Assembly: GCF_002575655.3 (NCBI RefSeq)
Contig: NC_053041.3
Coordinates: forward strand, 377,873,054 to 377,937,053
DNA length: 64,000 nt
Direction of reading: 5' to 3'
Origin: Aegilops tauschii subsp. strangulata
Lineage: Eukaryota > Streptophyta > Magnoliopsida > Poales > Poaceae
Below are positions 46,062 to 57,537 of the stretch, in pieces (position 1 is the first letter of the stretch; each line of letters begins with the position of its first letter). The notes below the pieces were generated by a model that was given only the letters and a program-made list of their open reading frames with translations, made no database searches and was not told the DNA's origin. The translations under genes were made by a program, and so were the position numbers.

Positions 46062-46710
46062 CTGGTTTTATGCGTTGATGCTATGCACGAGTAGAACACA
46101 AGTGAGTTGTGGGCGATATAAGTCATATTGCTTACCAGCATGTCATACTTTGGTTCAGCGGTATTGTGAGATGAAGCGGCCCGGACCGACATTACGCGTA
46201 CGCTTACGCGAGACTGGTTTCACCGTTCGGAGCACTCGTTGCTTAAAGGTGACTGGCGGGTGTCTGTCTCTCTCACTTTAGTTGAACCGAGTGTGGCTAC
46301 GCCCGGTCCTTGCGAAGGTTAAAACAGCACCAACTTGACAAACTATCATTGTGGTTTTGATGCGTAGGTAAGAACGGTTCTTGCTAAGCCCGTAGCAGCC
46401 ACGTAAAACTTGCAACAACAAAGTAGAGGACGTCTAACTTGTTTTTGCAGGGCATGTTGTGATGTGATATGGTCAAGACATGATGTGATATAATGTGTTG
46501 TATGAGATGATCATGTTTTGTAACCGAGTTATCGGCAACTGGCAGGAGCCATATGGTTGTCGCTTTATTGTATGAGATGCAATCGCCATGTAATAGTTTT
46601 ACTTTATCACTAAGCGGTAGCGATAGTCGTAAAAGTAATAAGTTGGCGAGACGACAACGATGCTACGATGGAGATCAAGGTGTCGCGCCGGTGACGATGG
46701 CGATCATGAC

Positions 46711-46768
46711 GGTGCTTCGGAGATGGAGATCACAAGCACGGTGCTTCGGAGATGGAGATCACAAGCAC
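46711..46768 (+). repeat. Perfect 29-bp tandem duplication in the Copia leader
   Basis: GGTGCTTCGGAGATGGAGAT plus CACAAGCAC occurs at 46711-46739 and 46740-46768. It is in the untranslated leader between primer binding site and gag. Confidence 0.9.
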
Positions 46769-47318
46769 AAGATGATGATGGCCATATCATATCACTTATA
46801 TTGATTGCATGTGATGTTAATCCTTTATGCATCTTATCTTGCTTTGATTGACGGTAGCATTATAAGATGACCTCTCACTAAAATTTCAAGATAAAAGTGT
46901 TCTCCCTGAGTATGCACCGTTGCAAAAGTTCTTCGTGCTGAGACACCACGTGTTAATCGGGTGTGATAGGCTCTACGTTCAAATACAACGGGTGCAAAAC
47001 AGTTGCACACGCGGAATACTCGGGTTAAACTTGACGAGCCTAGCATATACCGATATGGCCTCGGAACACAGAGACCGAAAGGTCGAGCGTGAATCATATA
47101 GTAGATATGATCAACATAGTGATGTTCACCATTGAAACTACTCCATCTCACGTGTTAATCGGTCATGGTTTAGTTGCTTTGGATCACGTAATCACTTAGA
47201 TGATTAGAGAGATGTCTATCTAAGTGGGAGTTCTTAAGTAATATGATTAATTGAACTTAAATTTATCATGAACTTAGTACCTGATAGTATCTTGCTTGTC
47301 TATGTTAATTGTAGATAT

Positions 47319-49889
47319 ATGGCCCGTGCTGTTGTTCCGTTGAATTTTAATGCGTTCCTTGAGAAAGCTAAGTTGAAAGATGATGGTAGCAATTACACGG
47401 ACTGGGTCCGTAACTTGAGGATTATCCTCATTGCTGCACAGAAGAATTATGTCCTGGAAGCACCGCTAGGTGCCAGGCCTCCTGCAAGAGCTACACCAGA
47501 AGTTATGAACGTCTGGCAAAGCAAAGCTGATGACTACTCAATAGTTCAGTGTGCCATGCTTTACGGCTTAGAACCAGGACTTCAACGATGTTTTGAACGT
47601 CATGGAGCATATGAGATGTTCCAGGAGTTGAAGTTAATATTTCAAGCAAATGCCCGGATTGAGAGATATGAAGTCTCCAATAAGTTCTATAGCTGCAAGA
47701 TGGAAGAGAATAGTTCTGTCAGTGAGCATATACTCAGAATGTCTGGGTATAATAATCACTTGATTCAACTGGGAGTTCAACTTCCGGATGATTGCGTCAT
47801 TGACAGAATTCTTCAATCACTGCCACCAAGCTACAAGAGCTTCGTGATGAACTATAACATGCAAGGGATGAATAAGACGATTCCCGAGCTCTTCGCAATG
47901 CTAAAGGCAGCGGAGGTAGAAATCAAAAAGGAGCATCAAGTGTTGATGGTCAGTAAAACCACTAGTTTCAAGAAAAAGGGCAAAGGGAAGAAGAAAGGGA
48001 ACTTCAAGAAGAATAGCAAGCAAGTTGCTGTTCAGGAGAAGAAATCCAAGTCTGGACCTAAGCCTGAAACTGAGTGCTTCTACTGTAAGCAGACTGGCCA
48101 CTGGAAGCGGAACTGCCCCAAGTATTTGGCGGATAAGAAGGATGGCAAGGTTAACAAAGGTATATGTGATATACATGTTATTGATGTGTACCTTACTAAT
48201 ACTCGCAGTAGCACCTGGGTATTTGATACTGGTTCTGTTGCTAATATTTGCAACTCAAAACAGGGGCTACGGATTAAGCGAAGTTTAGCTAAGGACGAGG
48301 TGACGATGCGCGTGGGAAATGGTTCCAAAGTCGATGTGATCGCCGTCGGCACGCTACCTCTACATCTACCTTCGGGATTAGTTTTAGACCTAAATAATTG
48401 TTATTTGGTGCCAGCGTTGAGCATGAACATTATATCTGGATCTTGTTTAATGCGAGACGGTTATTCATTTAAATCAGAGAATAATGGTTGTTCTATTTAT
48501 ATGAATAATATCTTTTATGGTCATGCACCCTTGAAGAGTGGTCTATTTTTAATGAATCTCGATAGTAGTGATACACATATTCATAATGTTGAAACCAAAA
48601 GATGCAGAGTTAATAATGACAGTGCAACTTATTTGTGGCACTGCCGTTTGGGTCATATCGGTGTAAAGCGCATGAAGAAACTCCATACTGATGGAATTTT
48701 GGAAACACTTGATTTTGAATCACTTGGTACTTGCGAACCGTGCCTTATGGGCAAGATGACAAAAACACCGTTCTCCGGAACTATGGAGAGAGCAAAAGAT
48801 TTGTTGGAAATCATACATACAGATGTATGTGGTCCGATGAATATTGAAGCTCGTGGCGGATATCGTTATTTTCTCACCTTCACAGATGATTTGAGCAGAT
48901 ATGGGTATATCTTCTTAATGAAACATAAGTCTGAAACATTTGAAAAGTTCAAAGAATTTCAGAGTGAAGTTGAAAATCATCGTAACAAGAAAATAAAATT
49001 CCTACGATTTGATCGTGGAGGAGAATATTTGAGTTACGAGTTTGGTCTACATTTGAAACAATGCGGAATAGTTTCGCAACTCACGCCACCCGGAACACCA
49101 CAGCGTAATGGTGTGTCTGAACGTCGTAATCGCACTTTACTAGATATGGTGCGATCTATGATGTCTCTTACTGATTTACCGCTATCGTTTTGGGGTTATG
49201 CTTTAGAGACGGCTGCATTCACTCTAAATAGGACACCATCGAAATCCGTTGAGACGACGCCTTATGAACTATGGTTTGGCAAGAAACCAAAGTTGTCGTA
49301 TCTTAAAGTTTGGGGTTGCGATGCTTATGTGAAAAAACTTCAACCTGATAAGCTCGAACCTAAATCGGAGAAATGTGTCTTCATAGGATACCCAAAGGAG
49401 ACCGTTGGGTACACCTTCTATCACAGATCCGAAGGCAAGATATTTGTTGCTAGAAATGGATCCTTTCTAGAGAAGGAGTTTCTCTCGAAAGATGTGAGTG
49501 GGAGGAAAGTAGAACTTGATGAGGTAACCGTACCTGCTCCCTTATTGGAAAGTAGATCATTGCAGAGATCTGTTTCTGCGACACCTACACCAAGTAGTGA
49601 GGAAGTTAATGATAATGATCATGAAACTTCAGATCAAGTTATTACTGAACCTCGTAGGTCAACTAGATCAAGATCCGCACCAGAGTGGTACGGTAATCCT
49701 GTTCTGGAGGTCATGTTACTAGACCATGGCGAACCTACAAACTATGAAGAAGCGATGGTGAGCCCAGATTCCGCAAAATGGCTTGAAGCCATGAAATCCG
49801 AGATAGGATCCATGTATGAGAACAAAGTATGGACTTTGGTTGACTTGCCCAATGGTCGGCAAGCCATTGAAAATAAATGGATCTTCAAG
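47319..49889 (+). pseudogene. gag-pol: Copia gag-protease-integrase and first residues of RT
   Basis: ATG at 47319 (MARAVVPLNFNAFLEK) is preferred to the in-frame ATG at 47268 because it matches the usual Gag start of the family. Domains in order: Gag; Lys-rich linker; CCHC knuckle CFYCKQTGHWKRNC (aa 253-266); protease WVFDTGS (D at aa 303); pre-integrase with LWHCRLGH and CEPCLMGK; integrase catalytic triad D502, D565 and E601, with the expected 35-residue D-E spacing; chromodomain-less tail; and RT start (MKSEIGSMYENKVWTLV...KWIF). The frame runs intact for about 857 codons to 49889, then hits a deletion and terminates at 49925. Protease, integrase and Gag could still be made. Confidence 0.92.
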
Positions 49890-50995
49890 CCTCTCGGAGT
49901 TGGAATAAACGCTTTGATAGTGTGATCAAAGCATTTGGTTTTATACAGACTTTTGGAGAAGCCTGTATTTACAAGAAAGTGAGTGGGAGCTCGATAGCAT
50001 TTCTGATATTATATGTGGATGACATATTACTGATTGGAAATGATATTGAATTTCTGGATAGCATAAAGGGATACTTGAATAAGAGTTTTTCAATGAAAGA
50101 CCTCGGTGAAGCTGCATATATATTAGGCATTAAGATCTATAGAGATAGATCAAGGCGCTTAATTGGACTTTCACAAAGCACATACCTTGACAAAGTTTTG
50201 AAGAAGTTCAAAATGGATCAAGCAAAGAAAGGGTTCTTGCCTGTACTACAAGGTGTGAGATTGAGTAAGACTCAATGCCCGACCACTGCAGAAGATAGAG
50301 AGAAGATGAAAGATGTTCCCTATGCTTCAGCCATAGGCTCTATCATGTATGCAATGTTGTGTACCAGACCTGATGTGTCCCTGGCTATAAGTTTAGCAGG
50401 GAGGTACCAAAGTAATCCAGGAGTGGATCACTGGACAGCGGTCAAGAACATCCTGAAATACCTGAAAAGGACTAAGGATATGTTTCTCGTATATGGAGGT
50501 GACAAAGAGCTCATCGTAAATGGTTACGTTGATGCAAGCTTTGACACTGATCCGGACGATTCGAAATCGCAAACCGGATACGTATTTACATTGGACGGTG
50601 GAGCTGTCAGTTGGTGCAGTTCCAAGCAAAGTGTCGTGGCGGGATCTACGTGTGAAGCGGAATACATAGCTGCTTCGGAAGCAGCGAATGAAGGAGTCTG
50701 GATGAAGGAGTTCATAACCGATCTAGGTGTCATACCTAGTACATCGGGACCAATGAAAATCTTTTGTGATAATACTGGTGCAATTGCCTTAGCAAAGGAA
50801 TCCAGATTTCACAAAAGAACCAAGCACATCAGAAGACGCTTCAATTCCATCCGGGATTTAGTCCAGGTGGGAGACATAGAAATTTGCAAGATACATACGG
50901 ATCTGAATGTAGCAGATCCGTTGACTAAGCCTCTTCCACGAGCAAAACATGATCAGCACCAAGACTCCATGGGTGTAAGAATCATTACTATGTAA
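49890..50995 (+). pseudogene. pol: C-terminal RT and RNase H of the Copia element, out of frame
   Basis: The frame resumes with QASRSWNKRFDS, carries the catalytic YVDD (50012-50023), the tether and RNase H. RNase H motifs are VDASFD, STCEAEY and CDNTGAIALA, and the end is LNVADPLTKPLP. It is in a different frame from the upstream part. The RT fingers and the block carrying the first catalytic Asp are missing, so RT is inactive. The junction CAAG (49886-49889) fits both flanks, suggesting a microhomology deletion. Confidence 0.92.
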
Positions 50996-51028
50996 TCTAG
51001 ATTATTGACTCTAGTGCAAGTGGGAGAC

Positions 51029-52770
51029 TGAAGGAAATATGCCCTAGAGGCAATAATAAAGTATTATATATTTCCTTGTATCATGATAAATGTTTATTAT
51101 TCATGCTAGAATTGTATTAACCGGTAACATAATACATGTGTGAATACATAGACAAAAAAAGTGTCACTAGTATGCCTCTACTTGACTAGCTCGTTAATCA
51201 AAGATGGTTATGTTTCCTAGCCATAGACATGAGTTGTTATTTGATTAACGGGATCACCTCATTAGGAGAATGACGTGATTGACATGACCCATTACGTTAG
51301 CTTAGCACCCGATCGTTCAGTATGTTGCTATTGCTTTCTTCATGACTTATACATGTTCCTATGACTATGAGATTATGCAACTCCCGTTTACCGGAGGAAC
51401 ACTTTGTGTGCTACCAAACGTCACAACGTAACTGGGTGATTATAAAGGTGCTCTACAGGTGTCTCCAAAGGTACTTGTTGGGTTGGCGTATTTCGAGATT
51501 AGGATTTGTCACTCCGATTGTCGGAGAGGTATCTCTGGGCCCACTCGGTAATGCACATCACTATAAGCCTTGCAAGCATTGTGACTAATGAGTTAGTTGC
51601 AGGATGATGTATTACGGAACGAGTAAAGAGACTTGCCGGTAACGAGATTGAACTAGGTATCGAGATACCGACGATCGAATCTCGGGCAAGTAACATACCG
51701 ATGACAAAGGGAACAACGTATGTTGTTATGCGGTCTGACCGATAAAGATCTTCATAGAATATGTGGGAGCCAATATGGGCATCCAGGTCCCGCTATTGGT
51801 TATTGACCGGAGAGGTGTCTCGGTCATGTCTACATTGTTCTCGAACCCAAAGGGTCCGCACGCTTAAAGTTACGATGACAGTTATATTATGAGTTTATGT
51901 GATTTGATGTACCGAAGGTTGTTCGGAGTCCCGGATGTGATCACGGACATGACGAGGAGTCTCAAAATGGTCGAGACGTAAAGATTGATATATTGGACGA
52001 CTATATTCGGACACCGGAAGTGTTCCGGAGAAGTTTCGGATTAAACCGGAGTGCCGGAGGGTTACCGGAACCCCCCGGGGAAGTATTGGGCCTTAGTGGG
52101 CCTTGAGGGGAGAGAGAGGGCAGCAGCCAGGAGGTGGTGCACCCCCTCCCAGAGGAGTCCTAGTTGGACTAGGAGAGGGGGGCGCAGCCCCCTTTCCCTC
52201 TCCCTCTCCCTCTCTTTCCTTCCCCCCTTCTTTTCCTAGTAGGACTAGGAAAGGGGAGTCCTACTCCTACTAGGAGGAGGACTCCCCCCCCCTCTCCTTG
52301 GCGCGCCCCATAGGCAGCCGGCCTCCCCCTTGCTCCTTTATATACGGGGGCAGGGGGGCACCTAAGAACACACTTGATATACGATATTTTAGCCGTGTGC
52401 GGTGCCCCCCTCCACCAGATTACACCTCGATAATACCGTCGCGAAGCTTAGGCGAAGCCCTGCGTCGGTGGAACATCATCATCGTCACCACGCCGTCGTG
52501 CTGACGAAACTCTCCCTCAACACTCGGCTGGATCGGAGTTCGAGGGACGTCATCAAGCTGAAAGTGTGTAGAACTTCGGAGGTGCCGTACGTTCGGTACT
52601 TGATCGGTCGGATCATGAAGACGTTCGACTACATCAACCGCGTTGTGATAAACGCTTCCGCTGTCGGTCTATGAGGTTACGTGGACAACACTCTCCCCTC
52701 TCGTTGCTATACATCACCATGATCTTGCGTGTGCGTAGGAAATTTTTTGAAATTACTACGTTCCCTAACA
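51029..52770 (+). mobile_element. 3' LTR of the Angela-type Copia element
   Basis: 1742 bp, nearly identical to the 5' LTR. Differences include AAAAAAAGTG against AAACAAAGTG near 51155 and GAAAGTG against GAACGTG near 52561. It is followed by CTCGG and by the interrupted minus-strand gene. Confidence 0.93.
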
Positions 52771-53070
52771 CTCGGAGCCACACCAAAACACCCGGCCGAG
52801 GAGGTAGAAGGCATCGAATGTGTTGGTGAAGTGGGCAAGGAGAGCAACCACCATCCGGTTTTGGATGACCTCCTCGACGCGGAACATCGTTGGAGATCCC
52901 CTCGGGAGGTGGTGGTAGCCGGACGCGAGGAAGAACTCGGCAAAGTTCCTTGCGGTCCTCAGCCTTGATATCGCCCACACACGTAGTGTGCGATCAACGT
53001 ACACGCCGGTAGGGTAGAGCCTCTCCGGCATGGTGGGTGGGAAGCGGTAGGTTGGTCCGGTGTACTGCAT
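52771..53070 (-). pseudogene. N-terminal part of a small gene interrupted by the Copia element (100 codons)
   Basis: ATG at 53070 opens a frame (MQYTGPTYRFPPTMPERLYP...VVALLAHFTNTFDAFYLLGRVFWCGSE) that reaches the target duplication exactly at a codon boundary and continues in frame at 44302. A TATA-like CTATTTAAG on the minus strand (53154-53162) lies 84 bp upstream, with a C/T-rich leader between. The product would have 137 residues with no obvious signal peptide; a mildly hydrophobic stretch (MVVALLAHFTNTFDAFYLL) is visible. The segment VRERLYP-like/DRTLRVWAISRLRTARNFAEFF is not one I recognise. It could be a host gene or cargo of a DNA transposon. Confidence 0.6.
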
Positions 53071-53153
53071 GGCTGAGGGATGTGCAGAAGACGGAGAAGG
53101 GGTCGAAGAGCAAGAAGGGCAGATGGATGAGGGATGACACAGGCAGAGGGTGG

Positions 53154-53162
53154 CTTAAATAG
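53154..53162 (-). promoter_or_regulatory. TATA-like box of the interrupted gene
   Basis: CTATTTAAG on the minus strand, 84 bp upstream of the ATG at 53070. Spacing and the C/T-rich leader fit a plant core promoter. Confidence 0.45.
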
Positions 53163-53550
53163 CCGTAGTGCTACGTGTTATTTGGCCGTGGCAATAACGG
53201 GGTCAAATGTGAAGTTAGTAGCCCGTTTTCAAACCCACCGCAGCATCGGGAGTGTACACGCATGGGAAACGGTGGTTTGAAAAGAAGAAGAAAAAGAAGC
53301 TAATTGCACGCGTGGTAATCCATGGTCAAACCCTATATTATATGAACAAATGCAAAATGCAAAATGACCCATTTTTTAATAGTTTGTGGCCATTTTGCAT
53401 GATAAAAATAAATTTAGCCCTTATAAATTTGGTCATTTACATTTGTATAGAACAAAAAGAACTAAATTTTCTAAGCAGTGTCAATTGTTGTGTAATTCCA
53501 AACGATGCAAAAAAACAGAGCCAACACATTCACTAAAAACAGAGCCAACA
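53163..53550. other. AT-rich flank, nothing assigned
   Basis: Upstream region of the interrupted gene. It includes a near-direct repeat around ACAAATGCAAAATGCAAAATGACCC (53345-53370) and AACAGAGCCAACA twice (53515, 53540). No coding frame supported. Confidence 0.4.
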
Positions 53551-54743
53551 TGTTGTCAGTGTACAAAAGTAGGGGCTCTCCTTTTGACCCCTTTACTTGT
53601 GCACGGGCAGTCAGAGCCACGGGCCACGGCCACACCTAGCAGGGCAGAGGAGGGAAGCCGGAGAGAAGCCCAATCACAAGAGAACCAAGACAACGCCAGG
53701 ACCAGAAACACAGGAGAGCAAGAGGGCCAGGTGGACTCCCTTGGCAAGATCCTTGCCGGGGCAGCCTCCGTGGCCCCGGCAAGAGCCTTGCCGGAGCAAC
53801 TTGCCCGATGCCAGCAGAGCAGGCCACCCTTGAGCTCGTGGGCTCCAACACCACCAACCAACTACATTGGAACCAGGGCTCGAGAGGCGCCTCTGTGGTG
53901 GCATGCAGATCTTCGTCAAGATCATGAACACACAAGATTAGATGAGGATCAGAAGACGACGACCCTCGACAGGATCCTAGCCGAGGAGATCCACGAGATC
54001 CCCGGCAAGCGCCTTGCCGGGGACGATTGCGACGCCACGGCAAGACCCTTGCCGGCCCCCCCGGCAAGACCCTTGCCGAGGGCATCAGCGGGGCCACTGC
54101 CAAGCACACACCAGCCAAGACTCCACCGCCGTCGCCAAGCAGCTGCTAGCTCAACCAGCTGGGCAGGCACCTGCGTGGCGACGGGCGGCCTCTACACTGA
54201 CTCAGCAAGCACCTGCGTGGTGGCATGCAACTCTTCGTGAAGACCTTGCCACCGTTCCACCTCAGCAGCCTGCCTGCCTACATGGCGCTGCATGCATCGC
54301 TGGCCTGGGCGCGTGTCGAAGCAAGGCTGAGCGGCGATGGATGGGACGGGCCCCGTTCCCGTCCCTGATAAAGCTAATGGACACCTAAGTAGCACATTTA
54401 ATGCGCTTTGTCCCGTAATGCCGGGCGATAAGCTCGCGCACTGTACACCTTTCCACCTCCTGTGTGCCACTGTGGCAACCCCTTTTCGACAATAAAAGGA
54501 GGCCCGAGGCATACTGGAGGGGGATTCGGCTCTTTGAAACTACGCAACCACCGTAGCTAGTTCGAGAGCTCAAGAACACTCAATACATCCACCAAAGCAG
54601 GACTAGGGTATTACGCATCTTCGCGGCCCGAACCTGGGTAAACGATCTTTGTGCTAGCTCCTGAACCTGCTCTTCTCACAACCCCGCGCCCGCCGACCGT
54701 AGAAGGGATTCCGGTGATCCCATAGGTGTCGTTCCCACCGACA
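53551..54743 (+). mobile_element. 5' LTR (1.19 kb) of a second Gypsy element
   Basis: Begins TGTTGTCAGTGTACAAAAG and ends CCCACCGACA, followed four bases later by the primer binding site. The element runs forward. The U3 part carries five short palindromes (see repeat entry). AATAAAAGG at 54491-54499 may serve as a TATA-like element. The 3' LTR is outside the window. Long frames within the LTR are compositional. Confidence 0.8.
53743..54078. repeat. Five palindromes GGCAAG-N3-CTTGCC in the LTR
   Basis: Sites are at 53743-53757, 53776-53794, 54000-54022, 54038-54054 and 54062-54078. All have a 3-base centre (ATC, AGC, CGC, ACC, ACC); the third has perfect 10-base arms CCCCGGCAAG/CTTGCCGGGG. 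Regular symmetry in the LTR regulatory region suggests a dimeric protein site or RNA stem-loops; neither is demonstrated. Confidence 0.8.
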
Positions 54744-54747
54744 TCTT

Positions 54748-54765
54748 TGGCGCGCCAGGTAGGGG
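54748..54765 (+). other. Primer binding site of the second Gypsy element
   Basis: TGGCGCGCCAGGTAGGGG, identical to the site at 40547-40564 of the Tat-like element, although the LTRs of the two elements are not alike. Confidence 0.75.
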
Positions 54766-54817
54766 GCGCAGTCGTGAGAATCTGGTCTAGCAGTTAGCCT
54801 AATAGTTCTTCATCGCC

Positions 54818-54952
54818 ATGGCTCCCAAGAAGAAGACGATCACGGTGATCGGCTCGTCGGGAGCCGAACGGCCCGTGCCAGCACGGGCGAGCAGCAGGCC
54901 GGTCGCGGACAGAACCCGAGCCGCGGCCCGCGAGCACCAGCATCGCTCTGGC
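54818..54952 (+). pseudogene. gag: Gag N-terminus of the second Gypsy element, cut by a LINE
   Basis: ATG at 54818 (MAPKKKTITVIGSSGAERPV) lies 53 bases after the primer binding site. After 45 codons the frame is cut at the LINE target site. It continues after the second copy of the duplication as SQSLASGVVRAPDERPH... (from 61966). Confidence 0.7.
54939..54952 (+). repeat. LINE target-site duplication, left copy
   Basis: AGCATCGCTCTGGC, identical to 61952-61965. A 14-bp duplication is typical of target-primed reverse transcription. Confidence 0.9.
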
Positions 54953-55090
54953 GGCCTTGCTGCTCGCACGTGTCTCATCGAGCCTGCGAGGTGGACAGGA
55001 TGCCACCCACCCTCTCCCCCCACCCATGGCGACTCCCATGATCCCACCCTCCACACCCAAATCCAACCAGCCAAATCTGTTTCTCCTCCA

Positions 55091-57537
55091 ATGGATCCTT
55101 TCAATGATCCACTCTCCATTGCTCATCAACTGGATTTTTCATTTGGACATCATTTCAGATCTTAGGTTCGAGATCTATTTGCCTCGGCAGTCAACCTGGT
55201 CTCCCCTTCTTCTGGTTGGTGGTTTCATTTGGAAGATCAAAATTTAGACTTGATCCATTGAATGTAAGTCTTGCTATCTCATCATGTACTGGTGCTGCTT
55301 ACGATGCTATCAATGTCACACACATCATTGGCAACATATTTAGTTTCAAGGTTTGTTCAAAGGCAGTGGGTTTTCATCTGGTTCATTTGAAATATTTCTC
55401 CTGCAATATGTTCAAATGCTTCTTTCACCTATGGAGCGGTGGAGGCCCTAATTGGATCTATGAAGAGAAAGTTTGGATCAAAGAAGAAGAGGCAGAATGG
55501 ACTCGTGTGAGTTATAAAAGGAAGCCTCCTTCTAGACACGTCTCTGTCAGCAAAGTTTATCGAAGAATTCTTAATGACATATCATCCATGCCTCAGCTCA
55601 ATCAAGGTATCATATCCAATGGCATTAATACTGCTCGGCTTCTTACTGGTGCCAACTCTACCCCGATTGGCAATGCTCAGATCCCATCAGCGGAGTTGGA
55701 TGATCGTAACAATCGGCCGAACAAGGTACGTTGCTCAACCAATCCCATGCATAGAGGATCGTTAGTTGTTGGGCCCAATGCTATTTCAAATTGCCGCACT
55801 GAATTGGGCTCTACTGACCCATCTATGGAGCCCAATAGCGACAACGCAAACCAACCCACTTGCGAGCCCGTAAGGGAGTCGATTCACATTCCAAATATCT
55901 CACCTAAACTTATTTTCTGCACGAAATGTTTGGGATATGGTCATTATCCATCGGGTTGTTGCAACAGTATCAGATGCAAAAAAGTGTTATGGTTATAATC
56001 ACATCGCCAGATTTTGTCTCAACAAGAAAAACCGCACGCTGATATATCGGATAAAAAAGTCTGCACCTGTTGAGCGCAATAAATCCCAAGAGTCACCCCC
56101 TTGCCTCCTCGCATTCTACTCCCCTGCCTAGCCTCCACGCTCCACCAGTCGCCGTCTCCGCCACCGCCAACGCCATGGCCTGCTACCCGTGCAACCCATA
56201 CCCTCACCTCCCCGCAAGCACCACGATTATTGCTCCGGGCCCTGAACGCGCGCAGCGAGGCTACGTCGTCCTCGGCGGTGAGCTCCCTATGGTCTGTGAT
56301 GAGTGGGCTATCGCTACTCTGGTTCCTGTTGTCACCCCTGAAGATTTCCCTGAATGCAATGATCATTGAGTACCTCGAAGCCAAGGGATGGAGGATCAAC
56401 TACACCTCCAGATGTGGTATGGGTACTGCTCTGATCCAATTTACAACTGCTTGTTCGAGAGATTCTGCCATAAATAATAGTCCCTATGAGATCGGGGACT
56501 CTGTTCTTCACATTACCAGGCATGATAGGAGTTTGAACTACCGTGGCATCACTTTTACCCATGATGTTTGGCTCATGTTGATGAACTATCCACTGGAATG
56601 CTGGGAGGTAGGAGTTGTTAGCCGCACAGTCTCTCAATACGGTAGATTTCTGATCTGGAACAAGGACCCGAGAGACAAAACTAGGATTATTGTTAAGGTC
56701 AGAGTTATGAATGTGGATACTTTACCTGTCAGTATTGTTGTTCTGCGCAATTTGGGCGATGTTGGGTATGGTGATTCATGGACTTGTCCCACATAGATTC
56801 TATCTCGTGAGCTCATTGGCCAACTTGGTGGTGATGAGGATCCTCTTCCCCCCGATGGAGGAAATCCACATCCTCTCCCGCACGTTCAGGAGGGTTTTTG
56901 GCATGACGAAGTACTTGGTAACATCCCCATGGAGCAGGTTGTTATCAACCCACACAATGAGCATCTTGGAGCTCCTTATGAGGGTGTTCATGCACCTGCT
57001 GCTGCTGACAATGTCAACAATAATCTGAATGAGGTGCTCCCCACTGCTGTCATGCCCACTCCTATGCAGGTTGACTCTGCAGCACATGCACTCAATGAGG
57101 AGATGCAGGAGGATCAGATGGACTTCATTCCTGTGCCTGCAGATGGATCACATGACATCCAAGTCAACAGTCCAGCTTTTGTGCCTGCTAATGTGTCCAT
57201 GGATTACGAGGATGCATATTTTACTGGGAATGTTGAGCCAAACAACTATATGTCTGACGACATCTCTGTTCTTCAGGGCCTCATTGGCAATATTGTGTCC
57301 AATGCCCATGACATCTTGCCCAAACTGGGTGGCTCTAAAATTGTCAATGCTAAATGTAACATTGTGGATGTTGAAGGCACTCAGGGTTTCAGCAAGAAGT
57401 GTTATCTGCAAATAATGACTGTCCAAGCCCAGCCTGCTCCTATCAGCTCTGCTAGTCTTACTGAGATTACTGAAGAAGCATTTGCTGAGGTTTGCAAGCC
57501 ATCTGGGAACAACAAGAGAAAGAAGAAAGCAATTTGA
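55091..57537 (+). pseudogene. LINE ORF1 (Gag-like RNA-binding protein), frameshifted
   Basis: Likely start ATG 55091 (MDPFNDPLSIAHQL). Recognisable parts: an RNP-fold-like segment with KAVGFHLVHLKYF...KCFFHLWSGGGPNW (about 55360-55460); two CCHC-like knuckles CTKCLGYGHYPSGC and CYGYNHIARFC (55918-56015); a DUF4283-like domain (HDVWLMLMNYPLECWEVGVV...SWTCP, 56560-56790); and an acidic, Lys-ended C-terminus. ORF1 binds element RNA. Breaks: near 55160-55215, near 55985 in an A-run between the knuckles, near 56340-56360, and a TAG at 56794-56796. Confidence 0.75.

Larger units (their letters stand above)
44308..52770 (+). mobile_element. Copia LTR retrotransposon of Angela/WIS/BARE1 type, 8.46 kb
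   Basis: The LTRs 44308-46048 and 51029-52770 begin TGAAGGAAATATGCCC and end TTCCCTAACA. Perfect target duplication CTCGG lies at 44303-44307 and 52771-52775. By eye the LTRs differ at about eleven positions plus one C-run length change over 1.74 kb, i.e. under 1 percent, which implies a young insertion. The primer binding site, gag-pol and a polypurine tract (around 51016-51028) are in order. The polyprotein is broken by a deletion in RT, so this copy is not autonomous. It is inserted in a small minus-strand coding exon. Confidence 0.95.

Noticed and set aside
53160..53170. GTAGTG as the missing CACTA right end
   Set aside because: No poly-T/TIR sequence precedes it and it lies beyond several unrelated elements.
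53386..54240. 284-aa plus-strand frame
   Set aside because: It begins upstream of the LTR start at 53551 and runs through the palindrome cluster; no motif, LTR composition explains it.
55015..55247. Short frames in the LINE leader treated as a separate gene
   Set aside because: They are part of the ORF1 region with a frameshift, inside a bounded LINE.
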